A stretch of DNA of 64,000 nucleotides from Palaemon carinicauda (lineage: Eukaryota > Arthropoda > Malacostraca > Decapoda > Palaemonidae), in the NCBI RefSeq assembly GCF_036898095.1, contig NC_090761.1, positions 43,440,454 to 43,504,453 of the forward strand. Reading direction: 5' to 3'. Each line of letters opens with the position of its first letter. The first letter of the stretch is position 1. A program made the position numbers and the translations under genes. Below are positions 53,739-62,639 of this stretch, piece by piece. The notes under the pieces are model-generated. The model saw only the letters and a program-made list of their open reading frames with translations. It had not been told where the DNA came from and did no database searches.

Positions 53739-53765
53739 CCTGGTAAGTCATAGTAAAAATTTACC
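53732..53765. repeat. Right terminal inverted repeat of the Merlin element
   Basis: Reverse complement of 51605-51637, ending GTAAAAATTTACC, followed by the AAATATCT duplication at 53766-53773. Confidence 0.88.
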
Positions 53766-53773
53766 AAATATCT

Positions 53774-55631
53774 TGCCAAACTGATCATCTATATGAACCT
53801 TACAGCAAAATTCCTTGAAGCTCATTATTTTTCTAAAACTAGTAAACAGGAGCATTAAATGGGCAGACAAGTAAGCTTTGGAATAAATGGAAGTTCGATC
53901 TATTTAACGCAATCAAAGCAATATGCCTAACCTAAAATTAGCCAGCCTTGCCGGTGGCGCAAATGGTAGGCCTACCCTACGACCACCCAAACAAAAATTA
54001 TATATAATAAAGCATTTTCAAACCTTATACGATATCCACAATAAAGCCATTGTCTAAACTTAATATAGCATAAACTGCATCTAATTAGTGTTAGATGGAA
54101 AGCGTTCTATATAAAATTACAATACAAGTATCAAGTATATAGGTGGCAGAGTAAATTACTTGAATTATCACAATGGCATAAATTGTCTGGTATTGCAACT
54201 ATATACTTTTGATGAAACTCATACCTCATTTCAACAGACTAAAATTACCAAGGAAAACTACAATAATACCGGAAATATTTTGTCTAATATGGCGGCCATT
54301 TAAACATTCCAGGTAGAACATACTTTGATTGAAACCATCAAAAATATAAAAATTAATAGTTCTCTAAAGCATATTCTCCTTTCTATATACAAAGGACATG
54401 CAGTACTCAAGTTTATGCTATTTAAATGTTGGAAATAACCTAAAGAAGTTCAGTAGAACTTGAAAAGTTTTCTTACCAAACGACAACAACTATTTAGGGA
54501 GTTCACTTCAATTGATGGTGTGACCAGATGGGCTAGTCTGAAAATCCCCAAAACTCATGATAAAAAAATCCCGAAAACAACACAAAAATGTCCCCATTTC
54601 CACAAATGTATTTTTCTTCTGATCCTGAAGGCTTTACTAACATAGAAATTACTAAACATACTTCATATAAATGCAAGCAAACTAATTGCAATAATATAAA
54701 AAGTAACTCATCTTTGTTTTTTCTTCATAGAAATTTGTACAGAATATCCCCCTCAGACAGCCACAATCCCCAAATCTAGGGATACATTACCATCTGGCAA
54801 CTCTGAAATTGAGGTAATATGCGGCAGGATCAGTTCTCTACACGAAGTTTTGCTAAAATTTCCGTGAAATTTTTTTTCATAAATACCGCAAAATGCCTTA
54901 AAATTAGTGCTTTCTCAATTAATATTTTAGATTTTTGGCAATTTTTCATCATCCCTTATGAGCAACCTATTTCAACCTTTGAGTAGGGTAATTCGAATTA
55001 ATATCCAGATCTAAACACCGTGTACCTGATTCCCAACAAGGATAACATTGCACAAATTTCATTATGAAACATTTGAAATTTACAACCAATTGGTAAAAGT
55101 TGCTCAGACTAAATTTTTCTCATTTACACAACTATGAAAATAAGACGTTGAACTGCAATATCACCCAGACTTTAAATTGAATTAACCAGATCTCCATAAC
55201 AACGGGGGTAAAAGTTATTTTTTTGGTCTGTGTACAAATAGTTTTGGCTTTTTTATTACACATAAAAATCAATCGTCCATCCATAAAACATTACGATTAT
55301 TCTGATTAAAATTTCCAGTATATATGCCTACTATAATAGCCTCTCTACTTAAGACTATTCATTTGAAATAAATTTGTGATCTAATCATAAGAGTAAAACA
55401 ACGTCCTCAAAACAATGAAAAATGACAACCAATGGCTGAGGATTTTATGGTAAATCAGTCAGAACAAGAACTTCAGTATGATCTACACTTATATATTAAT
55501 CCAAAGGCAATACTTTTATCACGCTGTATTACTTTGATGCCATGTATGGAGCATCAAAGAAAACGTGCAAAGTTCCTTGTATGGAGATTTCAAAGAAAAC
55601 GTGTTCTACAGTGTAACAAAAAGTTACTAGT
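53774..55631. other. Interval without recognisable genes
   Basis: AT-rich sequence with only short open frames. Near 55550-55605 two words containing TCAAAGAAAACGTG repeat about 37 bases apart. Nothing else stands out. Confidence 0.4.
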
Positions 55632-55636
55632 ACTAC

Positions 55637-55801
55637 TATTGGATGTCAAGGTAGGACAAGAGACACACGATGGTGGAGACATGTAGTTTAATGCGTCCTC
55701 AGATACAGACTGACTCGGTTGCTCTCTGCAACCGGCACCGTGCCACTCACTTGGTGCCTGCCCGCCATGGGAAAACATATCTTATTGCAGGTACTCCATC
55801 A
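55637..55801 (-). repeat. 3' LTR of the gypsy element
   Basis: 165 bases, identical to 60412-60576 except for one base. Preceded by the ACTAC duplication at 55632-55636. Confidence 0.95.
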
Positions 55802-55802
55802 T

Positions 55803-55818
55803 CCCCCCCCCCCCCCCC
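55803..55818 (-). promoter_or_regulatory. Homopolymer G run at the polypurine-tract position
   Basis: On the minus strand a run of 16 G plus A directly precedes the 3' LTR, where the plus-strand primer for retrotransposon DNA synthesis normally lies. A tract built only of G is unusual; the run may have grown by slippage. Confidence 0.65.
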
Positions 55819-56034
55819 GAGATTAATACATGGGTATACATGGAGAGGCAATGATAAAAAATAATGCATGGATATACATGGATTAAATTGGGTGCATGTG
55901 CAAGAATAGGAAGACAGGTACATAGCTGTCAGGAATGCAAACACAATGTGCGGGTAATACATATTCATAGAATATGAAAAGTAAAGGCAATAAAAGAAAA
56001 AAATATATGCAGGTGCCGCTGTAATGTACGACGA

Positions 56035-56415
56035 TCACATGTAGTCATCCATCCACGCAGGCCTTCTAGTGCGCCGTGATGGGCGTGGCTTCCGTGCTGC
56101 ATGTGGGCTGGGCGTGGGGTGACTGCCTGGTAGCTGCTCGGGCGTGGGCGTGGCTGGATGCGTAGCAGGTGTGGCCTGCCCAGGCTGGGGCCCCGATGAT
56201 GTGAGACGCATGTGCTTCCTGTTACGGAGGGAGAGGCGCCCGCTGCCGTCTAGCTTGACTAGGTACTGTCGGTATGGGAGCGTTTCCGCCACGGTACCGG
56301 TGCGGTCCCACAGCTTAGTGGCCTGATTTTGCACTCGTACTTGGGATCCCGGGTTGATGGCTGGAAGCTTTCTGGACGGTCCAGTCCTGGTGAGGGCGGC
56401 ACCACTGTCAGCCAT
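56035..56415 (-). CDS. Integrase C-terminal tail of the gypsy element, separate frame
   Basis: A 126-residue frame that begins inside the last codons of the long frame (8-base overlap). It contains GSQVRVQNQATKLWDRTGTV and YRQYLVKLDGSGR, which resemble the C-terminal DNA- or chromatin-binding part of gypsy integrases, then a Pro/Thr-rich and basic tail ending RRTRRPAWMDDYM. In most relatives this part belongs to the same polyprotein, so I suspect a small frameshift in the GAGAGA-like stretch at about 56421-56430. A programmed shift or a re-initiated second ORF is possible. Confidence 0.75.
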   Translation of the reverse strand: MADSGAALTRTGPSRKLPAINPGSQVRVQNQATKLWDRTGTVAETLPYRQYLVKLDGSGRLSLRNRKHMRLTSSGPQPGQATPATHPATPTPEQLPGSHPTPSPHAARKPRPSRRTRRPAWMDDYM

Positions 56416-59400
56416 CTGACGTTCTCTCTGCCGTAAGGTTGCCCCCCAGTGTTTGTCTACCGTGAGGTGTCAGCGAGCCTACGCCATCTCGGAGCTGCCT
56501 GCCTGCTGCCATCTGGGCGGGTGACTTGTTTATTCCGCGGAGGGGGGTGTTGAGGTACTGCAGGATAGCCATAGAGGACTTGTCCGTGTCAAGGGTGCCG
56601 CTGCTGCCCGTGTTCGCCATTATTATCCGCTTCCCGATCTTGACTGCGGCCTCTGCCCTGCCATTGGACTGCGGGTACTGGGCGGATGATAGACGCACAG
56701 ACACGCCCCATAACTTAAAGAATTCCCCCATTTCCTCACTTGCCAGATTGGTGCCACCGTCCATGGAAATTTGCTCCGGGGCCCCCCATCTGGCGAAGTA
56801 GCGACGTAGCTGAGTCTTGATGTGGGAGGAGGTGGTTCCGTGGGGGAAGTGGGCCAGCTCCAGCCACCCTGTGAGCCTGTCTGCGTAGGCCATGTACGAG
56901 TGTCCGTCGTGCTGGAACATATCTGCAACCGTCATCTGGAAGGGATACTCTGGGGGCGGCGTGATAATGAGTTCCTCCGCGGCCTGAGATGGTGCGTGTA
57001 CGTCGCATTCTTCACACGAGGATCGGTGATACTGCAGGTCCCCCTCGAGTCCAGGCCAGTACACCGTCTGGCGCGCTCGTCGTTGCATCGAGTCCAGGCC
57101 TTGGTGCCCCGCGTGTAGGTTGGCAGCCACCTGCTGACGGAGAGGCTCCGGGATAACTAGGCGAACGTTGCCCTGTTCGAACGTATATGTCACCAAGTCT
57201 TGGATAACGGCCAGCCTCTCCCTGACACTGTAAAAGGGCCGAAGGCACGCAATTTCCTGGGACTTCCTATCGGCCCAGTCCCCAGCCAGGACCCTGGCCA
57301 TGAGCAGCTGGTACACGGGGTCGATGACAGCGGCGTGCCTAACTCTCGCCTCGTCCACGACACAGCTGTCGTGCTCCACTGCTGCCACGACGGCGGCCGC
57401 CATGGTGTCGGTGAGGTCTTCGTCGAGGTCCATGTCGTAGGCGCTGGGATCGGCTTTTAAGGCGGGGTATCGGGACAGGAAGTCCGCCGCGCTGTTACGC
57501 TTCCCTGGCAGGTACTTGACCCTGAATCGGTACTGCAGAGTTCTCTCCTTCAGCCTGAAAAGGCGGGGGTTCGAGATTTCCGTAAGGGCACGATCCCCCA
57601 GTAACTTCGTTAACGGGCGGTGGTCCGTCACAACGGTGAGGTTGGGGCACCCCAGCAAGAACAGCCTCGCCTTCTGGATACACCAGGCTACCGCAAGGGC
57701 CTCCCCCTCCACGGCAGCGTAGCCAGCTTCAGCGGCCGTGAGATGGCGGCTGCCGCATAGTGCCAGGCGCCACCCACCCGTGCAGCAAAAGGGCGTATTG
57801 GCGGAGCTGCATGAGCAGTACTGTTGCAGGATTACAAACCCTATGCCTTCTTTACTCCAGTCGGTGATCGCTGCTGTGGGGCGGCTCCTGTCGTAGTAGG
57901 CCAGTCCGTCCTTCGCTAGTTGGCATATCATGTCTTGGGCGTGATGAAATTTGGTGCGGAGTGCCTCATCCCAGTACACTGCCTTCCCAGTTGGTTTTTT
58001 GAGGAGCTCCCTGAACGGGTTCATGATAGGGGCTGTTGCGAGGAATGGCGCCAGCTGGTTGACAAATCCGTACCAAGCCCTTATGTCGGTGATAGAGGGC
58101 TGACGTGGCATCGGGAAGTTCTTGATGGCCGCCAAACGTTCCTCTGTTGGCTTGTAGGCCTCCCAGCCCAGGTTGAAGCCCACGAAGTCTACTTCCCTTC
58201 TGGCGAATTGGAATTTCTCCGGCTTAAGCATGATACCCTTGGCTGCGCATGTTTCGAGAAAGTCGTAGGCATGCCAGAAGGCCCCTTCGATGTTGTCGTC
58301 GTAGAGTAAGGTGTCGTCCACGCACTTGCATTTCCTCTGGATGTCCTGGATGGCGTCGTCAAATCGTCTGGTATACGCATCGCCGGCAGAGCAGTGCCCC
58401 ATGGGTGTACGACGGTAACGAAACCTTCCCCAGGGGGTAATGAATGTGGTTAGATCGCGACTTTCTTCGTCTAACTCCACCTGGTGGTATCCCCAGTACG
58501 CGTCCGCCACAGTCTTGAACGTGTGCTTAGGAACCCCGGACACCATGTCGAATGGGGCGGGGGTGTGATGTGTCTCCCGTAGGCAAGATGCGTTGAGGCG
58601 CTGATAGTCGACTGTACGGCATGGCTGTCCTGATTTCTTGGCGACGACCACCATACGGGCGCACCATTCGGTTGGCTGCCCAGCGGGTACCGGTTCTATA
58701 ACGCCACGGGCGACATCTTCTTCGAGCTGGGCCTTCACTTCCTCTTCCCAGTGTTTTGGTACTGATGCTGGGGTATGGCATGCGTAAGGCGTAGTTCCTG
58801 GGAGCAGGTGGATACGGTGCGGTTTCCCCTGCATCACTGGCAGTGGCTTCCTGGCTGTGTTGAATGTTGTCGTAGCGAAATGTTGCAGGAGCCAGGCTTC
58901 CAACCTGGCCGCATGTTCCTCCTGGGGCGGCATGGGCACCTCGGCAGGTCGGGGTGGTACCTGGGCGGCCCGCCTGGCTGTGCCATCAAACAGGCTCACG
59001 TGTGCCACCGCGGGGGAGGGATGGGGGAACTCCTTGGGTATCAGCGTTAAATCCTTGCAAGCGTCCAATGACAGGAAGAGGTGCTTTGCCGACTGCACGA
59101 AGTACACGTCCTGCTCCGTGGTGCGGCCTTGCAGGGTGACGTGGCACACGGCAGATCCAAGGCACTTCAGGGGAAGGTTTGCCACATCCCGCAAGCCAGC
59201 CCGGGGTGTAAGAGCTGCTGGGCGGACTTGGAGGTGCGATAGCAAGGAGGGCCCAGCCACACATACCTGTGCCCCAGTGTCCGCCACGGCGGTGACTGGC
59301 ACTCGTATTCCTGTATCATTGTGAACGACAGTCACCTCCACTACTGGGTGGCGGGCGAGGTTGGCGCCTGCAACAAGCACAGCGCTAGACGTAGCACTAG

Positions 59401-60385
59401 ACACATCTGTCGGGGATCCTGACGATTTTGCCTGTGACTTCCTGCAGCATCTGTAATAGTGGCCCTGCTTGTGGCACCCGTTGCATAAGACGGATTTAGC
59501 GGGGCATGAAGCTCTACCAGAGGCATGGCGCCCACCGCAGTTCCCGCAGGGAGGGGGTGGGGGACCCCTGCCTGTGCCAGCGACGGTTGCACTCGGATGA
59601 TCTGCCTCGGGTGTTTCGCTGCCAGCTGCACAAGCAGATTCCCTCCAGTTGCATTGGCGTGCAGCGGCGTCGACGCGGGCCGCCTCGTAGGCACAGCACT
59701 TGGCCCTAAGGGCACTAACACTATTGATGTCATTGCTACACTGGTATACATGGCGACGCATAGCCTCATCGCTTAGGCCCACCATTAACTTGGGTAATAA
59801 CATATATTCAGCCAGATTACACTGACACTGAGGGCACTGGAAATTGCAATCGGTGGCCTTCTGAGAACACTTTAAAAAGTAATCACTGACACTTTCTCCT
59901 GGGCCTTGTACCGCGTTAAAAAACTCCGACCATAACACAGCACGGTTTGTAGAACGCAACACAATATCGCGAATAAAGTCCATGGCTTCCGTAGCGGTGA
60001 GGTTGCTCCATTCCTGTGATGTGAATCTGGCGTCCAGCGCCCGTTGCAGAGGGGGTGTGCAGTATAGCCTGATGTGGTGGACGACCTCGTGGGGCGGTAG
60101 TCTGCACAGTTCGATCCAGCATTCCATCGACCTCCTCCAGGACCTGAATGCGGCGGGCTTCAGCTCAATTTCGCACTTCTCCGGGGCTGCAGACGCGGGG
60201 ACACGAGGTGCAGGGGTAGCATGTGTCGTAAGCCGGTCACGAAGAACGTTGATCATATGTTGCTGTGCCGCCATGGCTTGCCTGGCTTCTTGTAGGGCAG
60301 GGACAAGCCCACGGGGGACGACGGGGCGTGCGGCCCTTGGGGTGGACTGCATTGAGCGGCGCTGGAAGGGCATGGTGAGGGTCAC
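56408..60385 (-). CDS. Gypsy Gag-Pol polyprotein
   Basis: An open frame of 1,325 codons. The first ATG is at 60373 (codon 5), only 38 bases after the LTR. Gag occupies about 1-320 and ends with a zinc knuckle at 301-314 (CNGCHKQGHYYRCC). The aspartic protease motif is VADTGAQV (DTG at 369-371). Reverse transcriptase spans about 540-740, with VADAYWGY and the active site CVDD at 688-691. RNase H has Asp842 in ITDWSKEG, Glu near 893-895 and Asp921 in VTDHRPL. Integrase has a zinc site (His1091, His1094, Cys1124, Cys1127) and the triad Asp1155, Asp1209, Glu1245. No stop interrupts the domains. The stop at 56408-56410 cuts off the integrase tail, which continues in the next frame. Confidence 0.95.
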   Translation of the reverse strand: MTLTMPFQRRSMQSTPRAARPVVPRGLVPALQEARQAMAAQQHMINVLRDRLTTHATPAPRVPASAAPEKCEIELKPAAFRSWRRSMECWIELCRLPPHEVVHHIRLYCTPPLQRALDARFTSQEWSNLTATEAMDFIRDIVLRSTNRAVLWSEFFNAVQGPGESVSDYFLKCSQKATDCNFQCPQCQCNLAEYMLLPKLMVGLSDEAMRRHVYQCSNDINSVSALRAKCCAYEAARVDAAARQCNWRESACAAGSETPEADHPSATVAGTGRGPPPPPCGNCGGRHASGRASCPAKSVLCNGCHKQGHYYRCCRKSQAKSSGSPTDVSSATSSAVLVAGANLARHPVVEVTVVHNDTGIRVPVTAVADTGAQVCVAGPSLLSHLQVRPAALTPRAGLRDVANLPLKCLGSAVCHVTLQGRTTEQDVYFVQSAKHLFLSLDACKDLTLIPKEFPHPSPAVAHVSLFDGTARRAAQVPPRPAEVPMPPQEEHAARLEAWLLQHFATTTFNTARKPLPVMQGKPHRIHLLPGTTPYACHTPASVPKHWEEEVKAQLEEDVARGVIEPVPAGQPTEWCARMVVVAKKSGQPCRTVDYQRLNASCLRETHHTPAPFDMVSGVPKHTFKTVADAYWGYHQVELDEESRDLTTFITPWGRFRYRRTPMGHCSAGDAYTRRFDDAIQDIQRKCKCVDDTLLYDDNIEGAFWHAYDFLETCAAKGIMLKPEKFQFARREVDFVGFNLGWEAYKPTEERLAAIKNFPMPRQPSITDIRAWYGFVNQLAPFLATAPIMNPFRELLKKPTGKAVYWDEALRTKFHHAQDMICQLAKDGLAYYDRSRPTAAITDWSKEGIGFVILQQYCSCSSANTPFCCTGGWRLALCGSRHLTAAEAGYAAVEGEALAVAWCIQKARLFLLGCPNLTVVTDHRPLTKLLGDRALTEISNPRLFRLKERTLQYRFRVKYLPGKRNSAADFLSRYPALKADPSAYDMDLDEDLTDTMAAAVVAAVEHDSCVVDEARVRHAAVIDPVYQLLMARVLAGDWADRKSQEIACLRPFYSVRERLAVIQDLVTYTFEQGNVRLVIPEPLRQQVAANLHAGHQGLDSMQRRARQTVYWPGLEGDLQYHRSSCEECDVHAPSQAAEELIITPPPEYPFQMTVADMFQHDGHSYMAYADRLTGWLELAHFPHGTTSSHIKTQLRRYFARWGAPEQISMDGGTNLASEEMGEFFKLWGVSVRLSSAQYPQSNGRAEAAVKIGKRIIMANTGSSGTLDTDKSSMAILQYLNTPLRGINKSPAQMAAGRQLRDGVGSLTPHGRQTLGGNLTAERTSDG

Positions 60386-60391
60386 GTTGGT

Positions 60392-60411
60392 CCTTGATGG
60401 TCACTGCGCCA
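60392..60411 (-). promoter_or_regulatory. Primer-binding site of the gypsy element
   Basis: On the minus strand the bases directly after the 5' LTR read TGGCGCAGTGACC, starting with TGG, the complement of a tRNA CCA end. Which tRNA serves as primer cannot be told from this sequence alone. Confidence 0.75.
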
Positions 60412-60576
60412 TATTGGATGTCAAGGTAGGACAAGAGACACACGATGGTGGAGACATGTAGTTTAATGCGTCCTCAGATACAGACTGACTCGGTTGCTCT
60501 CTGCAACCGGCACCGTGCCACTCACTTGGCGCCTGCCCGCCATGGGAAAACATATCTTATTGCAGGTACTCCATCA
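60412..60576 (-). repeat. 5' LTR of the gypsy element
   Basis: 165 bases. On the minus strand it begins TGATGGAGTACC and ends CATCCAATA, followed by the primer-binding site. The ACTAC duplication follows at 60577-60581. Confidence 0.95.
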
Positions 60577-60611
60577 ACTACTAAAATGTAATCGCAAGTA
60601 TAGGTATTTTA

Positions 60612-62637
60612 CTATGAAATTCAGGGCCTCTGTAACACGGTTTTTTCGCAATAATTTTCTATCTATGAATTTCATAAATATAACGCTTCTTCAGAATGCA
60701 CATTATATCTACACATAAATTTTGACTATATTTTGCATTACGTAGGTTGAATAAATTGGGTACTTATAATGTAAAAGTGACGTTTTTTGAAGACGGGCCA
60801 ACTTACTCAGAGAAAAGGTTTCGAACGCACTCGTTACGTAACCTATGACGGCATTTCTTCCCTCTTTCTGGATCGATGATTGGCTATACGTAACGAAGGC
60901 TATACCTCTGCCAACAATGACACAAAAGTTTAAATAAAAGCAAAGCAGTACACCTTTATGAACTCTGAAACCTCTCCACTGATAATTGTCATAATGAACA
61001 AACCAACAAAATATGTTAATAAATACAAAAACACTTCGATTATTAGTCTAACTCCCAAAATAAGTTTCCTAAGAAATTACAGTCTACTTTATAGGTCACA
61101 ATCAGATTGACAAGGTGTAGGGAATAGTTGTTAATTTTCAAAAACGTAGTAGACAAGCTTGATTTGATAACTGCTATATCCAATGTCAAGCAATTTTTAT
61201 TTATTGTCTATCTACCTACCTGTTTACTGTAAAAAAAAAAAAAAAAAAAAAATAGCCGGTACCGTATTTTGGCTTTAAACCTTCACCAATAATTATCGTC
61301 AGAATGATGACTTCATGAGGCTCCACCCACTTTGGCCTCGTTATAATTCAGGATAACACTGAAGGTTATCATGGGCATTGTTGGATCACAAAATTTAATT
61401 TCTGGCTATAAAAACTCATTTCTCGAGTAGTTGTAAGAAGTGCTAAATGATCCTCAAGGATCCCAGCAGTTGGCCTAAACGTTTAATTCATGTATACTAC
61501 TGTTGCGGCACTACTGCTACAGTAGTATTACTACGCTAGCACAGAAAACTCCACCCACATTTATGTATCGTTCCGCCATTCATAAAGTCTTTGTCATGTT
61601 TTTTTCACTGTGCAATAAGCCATGGCCTCTTCAGAAATTAAGTTTAACATTAGATGATAGGTTATTTCATTAAGCTGACAAATTATGGCAACTGGGTATG
61701 TTATTGCCGATGTTGAAGCTAAAGATAAAGTATGGTATCATTCCTTCATTGCATTATCATCTTTACTACTATTTGTTTTGCTACATGTAGTAATTATTTT
61801 AAAGGATAAATGAATTATGTTCACTTTGCTTCTATAAATTCCCATTAGATGTACAAATAAAACTCCTAAAACTTTTCATGATTTATTTACAAAATGCAGT
61901 CATGCCCAAAACATAGCCAACACGGTCGTGCGGCCTAAGAAGAAGAAAAAAAATTATATCGAATGATCTGTTGGTCTGATGGAGAGTTTAGCACAAAATT
62001 CTTATTTTAACAAAAACTAGTTATATAAAGACTCTTTACATACAATCTCTCTCTTTCTCTCTCTCTCTTGGTGACATAGTGAATAATTAATGGAAATGTT
62101 CAAAAGCCTGAATGACATTACAAGTATTATAATCATGTTACGTTAAATACAAATCAGACCATAAACATTGGATTTAAACTAGAAACTGAATAATTACCTA
62201 TTCAGGCTATAGTAAATATGGCCACGGGCTTTCTCTTGACTGTATAAAGTTGCAAGTCGTAAGACAAATGCAGTTTTGCAACCACAGGGGTAATTCCAAA
62301 TCCTTATAGCCATTCTTGACTGTTATGGGTTTCCGAGCCGATGGAACAAGGTGAATGGGTGTCTGGTGGATGGGCGGGGCAAAATTTTGTCAAAAGGTGT
62401 TTACATTGCTTACGTAATGAATGTTTTCGACTCTTGGCTCGTTATCACTGGCCATGGCGTCGGCCAGATCATATTTACTCTATAAAAATTAAAACTATCG
62501 GGTTTAAGTTATTGATAATGCTGACAAAATTTGTGTGTGGTTGTAAAATATACATATGTCAACTTTCAGCTACATCCAATGCTTTGATAAGGAGCAAAGT
62601 CCAAAAAACCGTGTTACAAGGGCCCTGAATCTCATAG
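60612..62637. mobile_element. TA-flanked non-autonomous DNA element, 2.0 kb
   Basis: Inverted ends: left starts CTATGAAATTCAGGGCC and continues GTAACACGGTTTTTT (60612-60648); right is the reverse form with a few changes (62598-62637). TA lies on both sides (60610-60611 and 62638-62639), as for Tc1/mariner-type insertion. No transposase is present; the longest frame (62341-62628) has no known domain and ends in the right inverted repeat. A 22-base A run lies near 61230-61251 and a CT tract near 62045-62069. Superfamily assignment is tentative. Confidence 0.7.
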
Positions 62638-62639
62638 TA

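Larger units (their letters stand above)
51605..53765 (+). mobile_element. Complete Merlin-type DNA transposon
   Basis: A 2.16-kb cut-and-paste element. The ends are imperfect inverted repeats: 51605-51637 begins GGTAAATTTTTAC and contains ACTTACCAGG; 53732-53765 is its reverse complement with a few changes. An 8-bp duplication AAATATCT flanks both sides (51597-51604 and 53766-53773), the size known for Merlin elements. The single gene (52336-53355) is an intact ISXO2/IS1016-like transposase. Inside there are also an upstream direct duplication, a TTAGG-rich array and a 200-bp foldback next to the right end. All the parts needed for transposition seem to be present. Confidence 0.9.
55637..60576 (-). 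mobile_element. Ty3/gypsy LTR retrotransposon, young
   Basis: A 4.94-kb element on the minus strand with 165-bp LTRs (55637-55801 and 60412-60576) that differ at one noted position (CTTGGTGCC against CTTGGCGCC). A 5-bp duplication ACTAC flanks it (55632-55636 and 60577-60581). On the minus strand the LTR starts TG; the primer-binding site begins TGGCGCAGTG directly after the 5' LTR, and a run of 16 G lies just before the 3' LTR. Gag and pol are fused in one long frame (56408-60385), and the integrase C-terminal tail lies in a second, overlapping frame (56035-56415). The near identity of the LTRs implies recent insertion. Confidence 0.95.

Noticed and set aside
58857..59324. 155-codon plus-strand frame
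   Set aside because: Antisense shadow of the gypsy Gag-Pol frame, with no domain of its own.
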